This document shows positions 8,201 through 15,929 of a stretch of DNA of 48,304 nucleotides, piece after piece. The position numbers were made by a program, and so were the translations under genes. The DNA lies in NCBI GenBank assembly GCA_045640525.1, contig JAZUFE010000036.1, forward strand, positions 1 to 48,304, written 5' to 3'. Positions within the stretch are counted from its first letter, which is position 1; each line of letters starts with the position of its first letter. Source of the stretch: JAILLW01 sp045640525. GTDB taxonomy: Bacteria > Bacillota > Clostridia > Lachnospirales > Lachnospiraceae. The notes under the pieces were generated by a model, which saw only the letters and a program-made list of their open reading frames with translations, did no database searches and was not told the origin of the DNA.

Positions 8201-8948
8201 CAGAATAAGCTACAGCAAAAAGGCAGAACCTTTGGAATACGAGGATATTGTTCTTATGGAAGGTATTCCTTCGGAGTTCTCCAATATGTTGGTGACTTTC
8301 GTTTTGGATGACGAAGAAGATTCTTTGGTATCCGAAGAAAAGACAGTGCTGGGTGTTGCCCAAATCCCCTATGGAAAAAATATCACAGCGGATAAGTTCC
8401 CCAAAGTGCCGAATAAGGAAGGTTTCTATATTAAGTGGGATAATGCTGAAAATGGAGCAATAACGGAAGACACAGAGATTACGGCAACCTATGAGAGAAT
8501 TATACCGACTTTGGCGGCAGACGATACGGCTAATCAAAAGCAGTCGGCTTTGCTTGTTGACGGTGAATTCAAGGACGGAGATGAATTGGTGGCCACGTTG
8601 AATCCCAGCGCAAAGGACAGGTATACCCAAGCAATGGAATACTGGGAGATAGATATACCGGAAGATGGTCATAATGAACATACTCTTAGATACGGAAAAA
8701 GCGATAATGACAAGTTCGATATATATCTTTATCGGGACGGAAAATGGGAAAAGATACAAGCACCCGAAAAGATGGGTAAATACTATTTGATTGATACGCA
8801 GGGAAATCATGTAAAACTTCAGATTGTTAAAAGTGAAGATGGTAAAAATCAGATTATTATTTCAGCAGCTTTGGCAGTGGCGGCGTTGGGAGTATTGATA
8901 CTGATTTTTAGATTGGCAAGGAAGCGAAAAAAGCAAAATAAGCAGTAA
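5268..8948 (+). CDS. Large membrane-anchored GLUG-repeat/coiled-coil surface protein
   Basis: The 1226-residue protein has an export signal (residues 1-34, probable cleavage after ISAWA). A first block of GLUG-like beta-helix repeats (about 185-368; recurring VGGIAG and GGICG) follows. Then comes a long acidic helical region (about 380-790) rich in Asn/Asp/Ala heptad-like patterns, and a second GLUG block (about 798-975). An InlB-B-repeat-like domain (about 1005-1085) and a C-terminal TM helix with basic tail (about 1198-1226) complete it. It is therefore exposed outside the membrane with a cytoplasmic stop. ATG 5268 is chosen because AAGGAGG lies ten bases upstream and a signal peptide follows directly. 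Its coupling to the MMPL transporter suggests a partner or scaffold, similar in architecture to YhgE/Pip-type proteins. That analogy is inference; no catalytic motif is seen. Confidence 0.82.
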   Translation: MKKNLKTVVCICLSVLIEINLIENTNIGRISAWAAPVKNAEETDISIEGEDILNDIGVTTGTQENAKENEVNVDADIEEDVNLLVGEEWEQITIDSASDLENLAKNCRLDTWSRNKVVVLNSDISLLDSSFVTIPTFGGIFDGQGHIISGFKVEAEESNIGMFAHVQSCGTVKNLNVKGNIEPLGKSSVVGTIAGRNEGVISNCSFAGKVSANDYVGGIAGINQLSGLILDCTCEGNISGKHFTGGICGENMGNILRCTNKAYVNTTQKRDTASISDIDLSFYKELITSDTSDSAAMVNGIVDTGGIAGLSIGIIQHSVNEGAIGYEKLGYNVGGIAGRHSGYIFDCRNEGIIKGRKDIGGIVGQAEPYVAIDFSQDIAYQLSENISKLHDVISVTLNDAGNESDTLSNRLSIIQGFTNSAIEDTRYLADNSITWVDGMVSSANDVVSRIDYIMEESAKKDGVFDEVNHAASNSKNAAKKISDAVNNLDVYKYMTEDEQLRYDNARTSFEDALSEHAEYEDEIYRAYYNYYIDSLRYADKYSQDGETNENRLCFRHENGMGEDEYIFVKDSSSPSWDKDKYDLDGVWVHKENPEDSESEENPFPNVNDQDQENLDNELIEEAVRKTGTESTIYADGKYAENHGGHSYSSDIRDYSEVMTQMISKYSDQMSEDARDDAQDALSYIEDAAGNIEHAGKEARNIADDVNGREDIVLPQLGEEYRGHATNLNNALQGMSDNFGLLNNEMSGASDVLISDLEAVNDQFNTIMQLYTDALDGVLDMDYSSVIEDNSYEVAATCTDATVDLCTNNGTVKGSINVSGIVGTMAIEYDYDLESDVTGIKEGGYNTTYLTKCVVRSSDNRGPVTGEKSNIGGICGLQEMGTILECGNYSKISSNSGDYVGGIAGSSVSHIVKSYEKGIIEGKSYVGGITGKGSHILDCISMPKINNSVNCFGAIAGGITEDGVVRNNVFASDLLAGIDRISYSKKAEPLEYEDIVLMEGIPSEFSNMLVTFVLDDEEDSLVSEEKTVLGVAQIPYGKNITADKFPKVPNKEGFYIKWDNAENGAITEDTEITATYERIIPTLAADDTANQKQSALLVDGEFKDGDELVATLNPSAKDRYTQAMEYWEIDIPEDGHNEHTLRYGKSDNDKFDIYLYRDGKWEKIQAPEKMGKYYLIDTQGNHVKLQIVKSEDGKNQIIISAALAVAALGVLILIFRLARKRKKQNKQ

Positions 8949-8960
8949 TAATCCGAATAT

Positions 8961-8996
8961 AGCGGCAGCACGTCATTCATGTGCTGCCGCTTTTTG
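8961..8996 (+). terminator. Rho-independent terminator after the MMPL operon
   Basis: AGCGGCAGCAC (8961-8971) pairs perfectly with GTGCTGCCGCT (8981-8991) around a nine-base loop and runs into TTTTT. It ends the two-gene MMPL operon. Confidence 0.92.
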
Positions 8997-9004
8997 ACAA
9001 AAGA

Positions 9005-9013
9005 TGTTATAAT
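9005..9013 (+). promoter_or_regulatory. Extended -10 promoter of the Dabb gene
   Basis: TGTTATAAT is a perfect TGnTATAAT extended -10 element. The TTGACA at 8994-8999 is too close (8 bases) to act with it. The start point would be near 9020, ahead of GGAGGA at 9037-9042. Confidence 0.55.
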
Positions 9014-9045
9014 GAATTGTATATTGGCTGAAAAATGGAGGAATT

Positions 9046-9348
9046 ATGGTTAAACATGTGATATTATGGCAACTTAAGAATGAGTATTCCGAAAGCGAAG
9101 TGTCGGATATTAAGAAGGGAATAAAGGAAGGACTTGAGGGACTCAAGGGGGAAATACCGGGATTGATGGATATTAAGGTTAATACGAAACCGTTACCGAG
9201 TTCCAATGCCGATGTGATGCTTGATACGACTTTTGCCGATGAGGAGTCTTTGAAAGGCTATGCAGTGCATCCGAAGCATGTTGCCGTAGCAAATGAGAAG
9301 GTTCGTCCTTTCACCCAAAATCGTGTATGCATGGATTATGAAATATAG
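9046..9348 (+). CDS. Dabb family (stress-responsive A/B barrel) protein
   Basis: The 100-residue protein starts with the family hallmark MVKHVILWQLK and ends with the Dabb segment GYAVHPKHVAVANEKVRP. These small ferredoxin-like barrels form dimers. They occur as stand-alone proteins of unknown role or as stress-linked and cyclase-like enzymes, and the length here is typical. GGAGGA at 9037 gives a clear start. It has its own promoter and follows a strong terminator, so it is a separate transcription unit. Confidence 0.9.
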   Translation: MVKHVILWQLKNEYSESEVSDIKKGIKEGLEGLKGEIPGLMDIKVNTKPLPSSNADVMLDTTFADEESLKGYAVHPKHVAVANEKVRPFTQNRVCMDYEI

Positions 9349-9383
9349 TTGTTTACCCCGGAGATGACCGGGAGAAAGGGATA

Positions 9384-9412
9384 AATCCGATCACCGTCTA
9401 TGATGGCGGATT
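9384..9412 (+). other. Stem-loop upstream of the small secreted protein gene
   Basis: AATCCGATCA (9384-9393) pairs with TGAT (9401-9404) and CGGATT (9407-9412), with a two-base bulge and a seven-base loop. It lies 13 bases before the ATG at 9426 and lacks a T-run. It could end the Dabb transcript weakly or affect translation of the next gene. Confidence 0.35.
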
Positions 9413-9425
9413 ATAAGTGAATTCA

Positions 9426-9830
9426 ATGAAGAAGATTACGCGTGTAGTTTTGTTTTCGATTATAGCAATGACGGCAATGACATTCGTGTTGTGCGTACTT
9501 GGCAATACCGCTTATGCAAGAACCAAGAACAAGCCGAATGAGTATGTATACTATGATATGGATTCTTGGCGGAGATATCTTTCGACAGAAGAACCGAATT
9601 GCAGACACACTAAAAGACGGGCGTACAGATATGTTGAGGATAATAAGCATGCTGAGTATTGCCCGGACTGCGGAATTGTGTTTGGTTATTCTTCATGCTA
9701 TATAGACAATGATAATTATCCGTCTGTTTCGGATTACTATCATGACAGGTGTCAGTTATGTCTGCATAAGACACCGTATGTTTATGTACCGCAGGTTAAA
9801 GATACAAGTAACAGACGGTATATTGACTGA
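9426..9830 (+). CDS. Small secreted Cys-rich protein of unknown function
   Basis: This 134-residue protein is not recognised. It has an N-terminal signal sequence (MKKITRVVLFSIIAMTAMTF onward, ending near ANTAYA-like residues 30-33). A mature region follows with several Cys and His residues: NCRHTKRR, EYCPDCGIVFG, SSCY and DRCQLCLHK. Two CxxC pairs suggest a small exported zinc-ribbon-like or disulfide-bonded fold. ATG 9426 is preferred to the in-frame GTG at 9417 because the basic signal start follows directly, although the ribosome binding site is weak. It is followed by a lipoprotein gene on the same strand. Confidence 0.7.
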   Translation: MKKITRVVLFSIIAMTAMTFVLCVLGNTAYARTKNKPNEYVYYDMDSWRRYLSTEEPNCRHTKRRAYRYVEDNKHAEYCPDCGIVFGYSSCYIDNDNYPSVSDYYHDRCQLCLHKTPYVYVPQVKDTSNRRYID

Positions 9831-9904
9831 TAAATTATTGGATGCAGAGTTTGAAAATAAATTTTCAATTTAGCAAGTTGATTGAAAACACTTGGAGGAA
9901 AGTT

Positions 9905-10900
9905 ATGAAAAGAAAAATTGTAAATGTGTTGTGTGTGGTGCTGGGTGTGTCATTGCTTGGCTGTGCGTCGCAATCACCAAAAGCATCTGATTCATCCAAG
10001 AGTCTTGGCTTGGTTTCGGACGATGTGACGGAAGAATCTCCCGCGGAAGTATCCAAAGAGAGCCCAAGCCCGAATGTTGTTATTGAAGAGTCATCTTCCA
10101 AGCAGGCTGCTGCCTCGCCGGATGTCAGAGACTTTTTGAACGGAAATATTAAAGCCGTGCTGGATGAGGGTGTTCAGCTGGGATATGATGATTTTGAAAA
10201 GGAAAATTGCGGCAAGGAATTTACCTTTGATGAGGTTACGGAGTTTTTGTGTAACAGTCCATATTCGAATCCGCATACGCCGACGATTCTTACTTACGTG
10301 CTCAGTATAGAGGATAAAGATATACTTTTAATCAAATATGACGGTATGGATATTTACTCTCCGGACGATGACAGCTTTGTTGTGCTTGCAGTGTGTGCCA
10401 AGGATGATGGATACCACATTACTTATGAAGTTGAGAGCTGGTGCAGAAGTGAAGTTTATATATATCCGGACGGAGTAATATCATCAGACGGTTCCGCAGG
10501 TGCAGGTGACCACATCTATGATATGGGATATTTGAATTCGGACGGTAAGTACAATTTGGTAAGCTATGCCGAAGAATGTTATTCCGGATGGATCAGAAGC
10601 TTATTCCAATACTATAAAGACGGAATGTTCAGTAATGATACGTTGACATTGGCAGCTCAGCTGGATGGAGAGGAAAGTGTAATAACTCTCTATACAATCG
10701 ACGGTACGGTATACGGATTCATTGAAGAAGCTAAGACGCAGACCGAGAAGGATCTTATAGAGTCTTCTAAGAAAGACGGTTTGGAATGGATTAGCCTGGA
10801 TGAAATGAAAATGAAAGTGGACAAGGCAATGAAAGCGGGAGTTCCGAATTATGACAGTGAATCACTTAGTGAAATTTCCTGGGAAATAGTGAATAAATAG
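9905..10900 (+). CDS. Lipoprotein of unknown function
   Basis: The 331-residue protein has a type II signal peptide with lipobox SLLGC (Cys at about 20). A low-complexity Ser/Glu/Lys linker follows (about 25-70), typical of a tethered extracytoplasmic domain. The remaining 260 residues contain a regular alternation of strands rich in Asp, Tyr and Gly (for example KYDGMDIYSPDDDSF). I do not recognise the family. ATG 9905 is chosen because TTGGAGGAAAG lies just upstream; an upstream in-frame ATG at 9842 would bury the signal peptide. The next gene begins 23 bases downstream. Confidence 0.78.
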   Translation: MKRKIVNVLCVVLGVSLLGCASQSPKASDSSKSLGLVSDDVTEESPAEVSKESPSPNVVIEESSSKQAAASPDVRDFLNGNIKAVLDEGVQLGYDDFEKENCGKEFTFDEVTEFLCNSPYSNPHTPTILTYVLSIEDKDILLIKYDGMDIYSPDDDSFVVLAVCAKDDGYHITYEVESWCRSEVYIYPDGVISSDGSAGAGDHIYDMGYLNSDGKYNLVSYAEECYSGWIRSLFQYYKDGMFSNDTLTLAAQLDGEESVITLYTIDGTVYGFIEEAKTQTEKDLIESSKKDGLEWISLDEMKMKVDKAMKAGVPNYDSESLSEISWEIVNK

Positions 10901-10923
10901 TAAATAACGAATGGGGTAATGTG

Positions 10924-11502
10924 ATGAAGGTATTGATGATTAACGGAAGCCGACGTGAGAGTGGATGTACTTATACAGCACTTGGTATTGTTGCCGAAGA
11001 ACTTCGGAAGAACGGAATAGACAGCAAGATACTTTACATAGGCGACAAGGTTTTGGACGGAAGAATTGACGAGACGGTTAGGCAAGCGGCCGATATGATG
11101 AAAGATGCTGATGCTTTGGTTGTGGGTTCACCCGTATATTATGCATCTCCTTCAGGTGAGATTGTGGCATTTATGGACAGATTTTTCGTAGCTGCAGGCA
11201 AAGATTTAATGTACAAGCCGGCCGCAGCGGTATGTTCGGCAAGACGCGCAGGAACAACCGCGACCTTGGATGATCTGAACAAGTATTTTTCATTCAACAG
11301 AATGCCGATAATTTCTTCTTCGTATTGGAACATGGTGCATGGTAATACTCCCGAAGATGTCAGAAAAGATGAGGAAGGATGTCAGATTATGAGACACCTG
11401 GGTGAGAATATGGCTTGGATACTAAAGAGTATTGAAGCCGGTAAGAAGTCGGGAGTTACACAGCCTTCGGGTGAACCTAAGGTATTCACCAATTTCATCT
11501 GA
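10924..11502 (+). CDS. Flavodoxin-like NAD(P)H-dependent oxidoreductase
   Basis: The 192-residue cytoplasmic protein begins with KVLMINGSRRESGCTYTALG, the FMN-phosphate-binding loop of NADPH-dependent FMN reductases and flavodoxin-fold iron-sulfur flavoproteins. It also contains VVGSPVYYASPSGEIVAFMDR (about 72-91), which contacts the isoalloxazine ring. No cluster-binding CxxC motif is seen, so it is most likely a simple FMN oxidoreductase. The start is ATG 10924, directly after an in-frame GTG; the ribosome binding site is weak. An aldo/keto reductase follows after 19 bases, so the pair may cooperate in reductive detoxification (inference). Confidence 0.85.
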   Translation: MKVLMINGSRRESGCTYTALGIVAEELRKNGIDSKILYIGDKVLDGRIDETVRQAADMMKDADALVVGSPVYYASPSGEIVAFMDRFFVAAGKDLMYKPAAAVCSARRAGTTATLDDLNKYFSFNRMPIISSSYWNMVHGNTPEDVRKDEEGCQIMRHLGENMAWILKSIEAGKKSGVTQPSGEPKVFTNFI

Positions 11503-11521
11503 AGTTGACTTGAGGAGTAAT

Positions 11522-12391
11522 ATGAAAGCAGACAGATATATTACGCTTAACAATAATCTAAAGCTTCCGATGCTGGGATTCGGAACTTACTTGGGAGATG
11601 AGCGTGAGGCTCGTGTAATTAAGGATGCCATTGAAGCAGGATATCGCTATTTCGATACGGCTTCATTTTATGGTACCGAAAAGATGCTGGGCGATGCTGT
11701 TGAAAGCAGTGGTATTGATCGAGAGAATTTTTTCCTGGCCAGCAAGTTGTGGAGAAGTGAACTTGGATATGAAAACGCCAAAGAAGCCTTTTACGGAACT
11801 CTGGAAAGACTTAAAACGGACTATCTTGATTTGTACTTTATTCATTGGCCCCGAAAAAATACCGATGATCCCGATTGGAAAAGTCGCCTGACAGATACGT
11901 ATGCGGCTATGGAAGAATTGTATATGGAGAAGAAAATCAAGGCTATCGGTGTAAGTAATTTTCTTCCTCATCATTTTGAAGTGTTTATCAATGAAGCTAA
12001 AATCAAGCCAATGGTCAATCAGCTTGAACTTCATGTAGGATATATGCAACCGTGGGCTGTTCAGTATTGCCGTGATAAAAATATAGCTGTTCAGGCATGG
12101 AGCCCGCTTGCAAGGCACAGACTTAATGACGAGCCGATAATTCTTGAAATTGCACGAAAGTATAACGTGGATGTGGCTACGCTTTTGCTCAATTTCCTGA
12201 CCGGACAGGGAATTTCGGTTATTCCGAGAAGTAAGAATCCGGATAGGATGCGGAGCAATATGAATTGTTTTGACTTGGAAATTTCGGCTGAGGACGTTTC
12301 ATACCTTTCCAACCTTCCGCAAATGGGATGGTCGGAAGAACATCCGGATTATCCGTGCGCATTCGGCGATGTGAAAGTACCCGGAATTTAG
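11522..12391 (+). CDS. Aldo/keto reductase
   Basis: The 289-residue protein is a full-length AKR of the 2,5-diketo-gluconate reductase-like group. The catalytic tetrad is visible: Asp and Tyr in FDTASFYG (about 46-53), Lys in LASKLW (about 76) and His in FIHWP (about 109). The signature GVSNFLPHHFE (about 143) and the nicotinamide-binding PRSKNPDRM (about 238) are also present. It should reduce carbonyls with NADPH in the cytoplasm. ATG 11522 is chosen because GAGGAG lies six bases upstream. The stop codon forms part of the ribosome binding site of the next gene. Confidence 0.92.
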   Translation: MKADRYITLNNNLKLPMLGFGTYLGDEREARVIKDAIEAGYRYFDTASFYGTEKMLGDAVESSGIDRENFFLASKLWRSELGYENAKEAFYGTLERLKTDYLDLYFIHWPRKNTDDPDWKSRLTDTYAAMEELYMEKKIKAIGVSNFLPHHFEVFINEAKIKPMVNQLELHVGYMQPWAVQYCRDKNIAVQAWSPLARHRLNDEPIILEIARKYNVDVATLLLNFLTGQGISVIPRSKNPDRMRSNMNCFDLEISAEDVSYLSNLPQMGWSEEHPDYPCAFGDVKVPGI

Positions 12392-12395
12392 GAGT

Positions 12396-15011
12396 ATGGA
12401 AATAAAGAAAAAGGTCGTCGTGGGAATTCTTGCTCACGTTGACAGTGGAAAAACAACTTTAACAGAAAGCCTGTTGTTTGAAGCAGGTGTTATAGATAAA
12501 CAAGGACGCGTCGATAATAAAGACGCGTTCCTTGATAATGATGCAATAGAGAGGGAGCGCGGAATAACGATTTATTCCAAAAACGCGCGATTCGTTTCGA
12601 ATGGTACGGAGTTCATTTTAGTTGATACACCGGGACATGTGGACTTTTCGTCGGAAACGGAGAGGGCTCTTGGCATTCTTGACGCAGCGATTTTATTAAT
12701 CAGTGCATCTTCCGGAATTCAGTCACATAGCAAAACTCTTTGGTCGTTACTTAAGCGATACGGTATTCCAACTTATATTTTTGTAAATAAGACAGATATG
12801 GAAGGCGTGGACGAAACACGGCTTCTTAAATTGATTAAGGAAAAACTATCCGATTCGGCAGTTTCGTTTGAAAATCCCAAATCCGAACAAACCAAGGAGG
12901 AGATAGCAGGCTGTGACGAAGAATTGATGAATGCATACTTTGCTACGGGTACTGTCGATGATGATGCTGTCAAAAAGGCGATAAAGGAAAGAAAAATTTT
13001 TCCTGTATTCTTCGGTTCGGCTTTGAAAATGCGGGGAATTCATGAATTTTATGAAACGCTTACCGATTACATGATTGAAACCGATTTTGACAAGGATACG
13101 GATTTTTCGGCAGTTGTATATAAAATACATAAGTCGGAAGATAAAAAGCGTCTGACTTTTTTGAAAATTCTTTCGGGCCGGTTACAGGTTAAGGATGTGA
13201 TTGAAGATGAAAAGGTCAATGAAATCCGTATCTATTCGGGCGAAAAGTATCAAACAGTGACGGTGGCTGTGGCCGGTGATATATGTGCAGTTGTCGGTCT
13301 TTCGAAAAGCCGGAACGGTTCTATGTACGGAAATGTTCCGCGTCCTTTAAATCCTGTACTCGCTCCTGCAATAAGTTATGCCATCAAATATCCGGATGAC
13401 GTGGATAAGACGGTAATGCTTGGAATAATGCGTGAATTGGAAGAGGAAGATCCTTCCTATGACGTTGAATACAAAGAGCAGACAGGAGAAATCTTTGTTT
13501 CCTTAATGGGAGATATTCAGGCGGAGGTTCTGCAAAGGGTTCTTAATGACCGATATGGCATAAAGGTATCTTTCAATGACGGAAAGGTATGCTATAAAGA
13601 AACGATTACTTCATGCGTAGAGGGTGTAGGGCATTTTGAACCGTTACGACATTATGCGGAGGTTCATATAAAGATAGAGCCTTTGGAGCGAAATTCGGGA
13701 ATAGAATATGTACTTGATGTGAGTGAAGATCTTTTGGCAAGGAATTGGCAAAGACTTATTCTGACACATTTGAAAGAGCGGGAACACAAGGGCGTTTTGC
13801 AAGGCGCACCGCTTACCGATGTCAGATATACTTTGGTTGCCGGAAAGGCGCATATTAAACATACAGAAGGCGGAGATTTCAGACAGGCCACTTACAGAGC
13901 TATACGGCAGGGACTTATGGAATTGCGTGCAAATGATTCGACAGTTCTTTTGGAACCTTTCTATAATTATTCGTTGTCTCTTCCAAGTGAATACACGGGA
14001 CGTGCGATGACTGATATTTCAAGTATGTACGGAACGGTCAGTATTTCGGAGAATGATTGTGAGGATAATCTTACAGTTTTAGTAGGAAGGGCACCGGCTG
14101 TATGTATGAACGGTTATTCCAAAGAAGTCAGCGCATATACCAAAGGAATGGGACAACTTTCGTGTGTTCCGGGCGGATACGATGTCTGCCATAATACGGA
14201 AGAGGTGCTCTCCTCGTCTTCCTATGATCCGGAATCTGATATGAAAAATCCTTGCGGCTCGGTATTTTGTTCTCACGGAGCGGGTACGGTTATTCCGTGG
14301 AATGAGGTGCCGGAATATATGCATATTCCGTATTCATACGATGAGCAAGATACCGAAAGCGATGAATATGTTTATATACCGAAAAATTCAGTAGGTGAAA
14401 ACGAAAGACTTATTTCAATTGATGAGATAGAAGAAATCCTGCGAAAAAGTACACATGCCAATGAAAAAGGACGTCAGAATTCCTACAAAGGGATATCCAA
14501 AGAATTGCGGGACAGACGCAGATATGAGGCAGGAAGCAGAACGGACGGTAACAGTGTCAAGTATGTGGATGCAGCACATAAAGAAAAATATATCTTGGTA
14601 GATGGGTACAATGTGATTCATGCATGGCAGGAACTTGAAGATATAGCGAAAGTTTCTTTTGACGGCGCGGTAGGCAGACTGAATGACATTTTAGCAAATT
14701 ACAGTGCAATCGAAGGTGTTAAACTCATGGCCGTATATGATGCATATAAAGTTAAGGGACATCAAATCGAAGAATCGGAGTACAACGGAATTGTTATAGT
14801 TTATACCAAAGAGGCTCAGACCGCCGACCGATATATAGAACACTATACTCATGAAAACAGCAAAAAATATGACATTACTGTCATAACATCCGATGGCATG
14901 GAACAGACGATTGTCATCGGAAATGGCGGAAATGTCATATCTTCAAGAAAATTCAAAGAACTGTTGGAGGATAAAGTCCGTAAGTTCAATGAAGATTATA
15001 ATGTCAAATAG
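12396..15011 (+). CDS. TetM/EF-G-like ribosomal GTPase fused to YacP/Rae1-type NYN nuclease
   Basis: The 871-residue protein has two parts. Residues 1-670 are a complete TetM/TetW-family translation GTPase: P-loop GILAHVDSGKTT (9-20), switch I RERGITI, DTPGH (76-80), NKTD (about 130), then the EF-G-like domains II-V. After a charged linker (670-730) comes an NYN domain (731-866). It keeps the acidic residues of the YacP/Rae1 family: VDGYNVI, VYDAYK, EAQTADRYIE and ITSDGMEQ. Rae1 of Bacillus cleaves mRNA in the ribosomal A site, and TetM proteins bind near that site, so a ribosome-directed cleavage or rescue factor is plausible (inference). The domain IV tip reads AHIKHTEGGDF, where TetM has SPVSTPADF, so true tetracycline protection is doubtful. 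AGGAG lies one base before the ATG, partly inside the preceding stop codon. Confidence 0.88.
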   Translation: MEIKKKVVVGILAHVDSGKTTLTESLLFEAGVIDKQGRVDNKDAFLDNDAIERERGITIYSKNARFVSNGTEFILVDTPGHVDFSSETERALGILDAAILLISASSGIQSHSKTLWSLLKRYGIPTYIFVNKTDMEGVDETRLLKLIKEKLSDSAVSFENPKSEQTKEEIAGCDEELMNAYFATGTVDDDAVKKAIKERKIFPVFFGSALKMRGIHEFYETLTDYMIETDFDKDTDFSAVVYKIHKSEDKKRLTFLKILSGRLQVKDVIEDEKVNEIRIYSGEKYQTVTVAVAGDICAVVGLSKSRNGSMYGNVPRPLNPVLAPAISYAIKYPDDVDKTVMLGIMRELEEEDPSYDVEYKEQTGEIFVSLMGDIQAEVLQRVLNDRYGIKVSFNDGKVCYKETITSCVEGVGHFEPLRHYAEVHIKIEPLERNSGIEYVLDVSEDLLARNWQRLILTHLKEREHKGVLQGAPLTDVRYTLVAGKAHIKHTEGGDFRQATYRAIRQGLMELRANDSTVLLEPFYNYSLSLPSEYTGRAMTDISSMYGTVSISENDCEDNLTVLVGRAPAVCMNGYSKEVSAYTKGMGQLSCVPGGYDVCHNTEEVLSSSSYDPESDMKNPCGSVFCSHGAGTVIPWNEVPEYMHIPYSYDEQDTESDEYVYIPKNSVGENERLISIDEIEEILRKSTHANEKGRQNSYKGISKELRDRRRYEAGSRTDGNSVKYVDAAHKEKYILVDGYNVIHAWQELEDIAKVSFDGAVGRLNDILANYSAIEGVKLMAVYDAYKVKGHQIEESEYNGIVIVYTKEAQTADRYIEHYTHENSKKYDITVITSDGMEQTIVIGNGGNVISSRKFKELLEDKVRKFNEDYNVK

Positions 15012-15012
15012 T

Positions 15013-15885
15013 TTATTTGGGCCTTCTGGCGTCAGTCATGTAGAAGATGGTGAACAGTCCCGGACCGCAATGAGCACCTATAACAACTCCGAGCCCGGAA
15101 ATATCAATCTGCGCATTGGGATATATTGACAACAACTCTTCTTTGACAGCCAAAGCATCATCCATACAATCTGCATGGTTAATGTGGAATTTAATGTTTT
15201 CTCCGGGAGCAACATCGTTTTTGATGGAATCAATAATTGAATGTAGTGCCTTTTTACGTCCGCGTACGTTCTCTACAGCGTTTAATGAACCGTCATTGGG
15301 AACATAGAGCACGGGTTTGATAGACAGCAGTGTTCCAATCAAAGCAGAAGCGTTTGAAACTCTTCCGCCGCGCTTGAGCCAGGTTAAATCATCGACCGTA
15401 AATCGGTGGGCAATCTTCAATTTGTTTTCTTCTATCCAGGTCAGAATTTCATCAAAACTCTTACCCTGTTCGTACAAATCAACAACATATTCGACCAACA
15501 TTCCCAATCCGCCGGAAACACAGCAGGTATCAACATTAACTATTTTCCGGTCGGGATATTCTTCCTTCAATTCCTCGATGGCTTCATCGGCAAAACGATA
15601 AGAAGATGAAAGGGGATGTGACATATCAAGAAAGATAACATCTTTTCCGGTCTTAATCAGCTCTTCAAAAAATTCATGATATCGATATGTATTGATTGCT
15701 GAAGTCGAGAGTATCGCTCCGGCACGCATTTTTTGGTATATGTTTTGTCTTGTTTCCTCTTTACAGTCATCTTCGACAATTTCATCCCCTATTGAAAATG
15801 AATAGCTGATGAACGGTATTTTATGCTCATCAAGATATTCTTTGGTCAAATCGGAAGTAGAAGCTGTAGCGATAATATAATTCAT
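15013..15885 (-). CDS. DegV family fatty-acid-binding protein
   Basis: The 290-residue cytoplasmic protein has the two-domain DegV fold. The N-terminal STSDL segment (about 8-12) and STSAINTYRYHEFF (about 63) carry the Ser/Thr contacts for the lipid head group. DLTWLKRGGRVS (about 190) and the C-terminal GAHCGPGLFTIFYM are family signatures. DegV proteins bind fatty acids and related FakB proteins present them to the FakA kinase. ATG 15885 is chosen because GAGGAGAG is located just upstream; an earlier in-frame ATG at 15912 lacks this. It converges with the TetM-NYN gene, leaving one base between the stops, and no terminator fits between them. Confidence 0.92.
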   Translation of the reverse strand: MNYIIATASTSDLTKEYLDEHKIPFISYSFSIGDEIVEDDCKEETRQNIYQKMRAGAILSTSAINTYRYHEFFEELIKTGKDVIFLDMSHPLSSSYRFADEAIEELKEEYPDRKIVNVDTCCVSGGLGMLVEYVVDLYEQGKSFDEILTWIEENKLKIAHRFTVDDLTWLKRGGRVSNASALIGTLLSIKPVLYVPNDGSLNAVENVRGRKKALHSIIDSIKNDVAPGENIKFHINHADCMDDALAVKEELLSIYPNAQIDISGLGVVIGAHCGPGLFTIFYMTDARRPK

Positions 15886-15929
15886 ATAATCTCTCTCCTC
15901 ATACAGTGTCATTTAATCATTCCTATATC

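Noticed and set aside
8994..9013. TTGACA with TATAAT as a standard promoter for the Dabb gene.
   Set aside because: The spacing is only eight bases; the TGnTATAAT extended -10 explains the promoter better.
12396..15011. Calling this gene a tetracycline resistance determinant.
   Set aside because: The loop that displaces tetracycline in TetM is not conserved, and the protein carries an extra nuclease domain, so resistance cannot be claimed.
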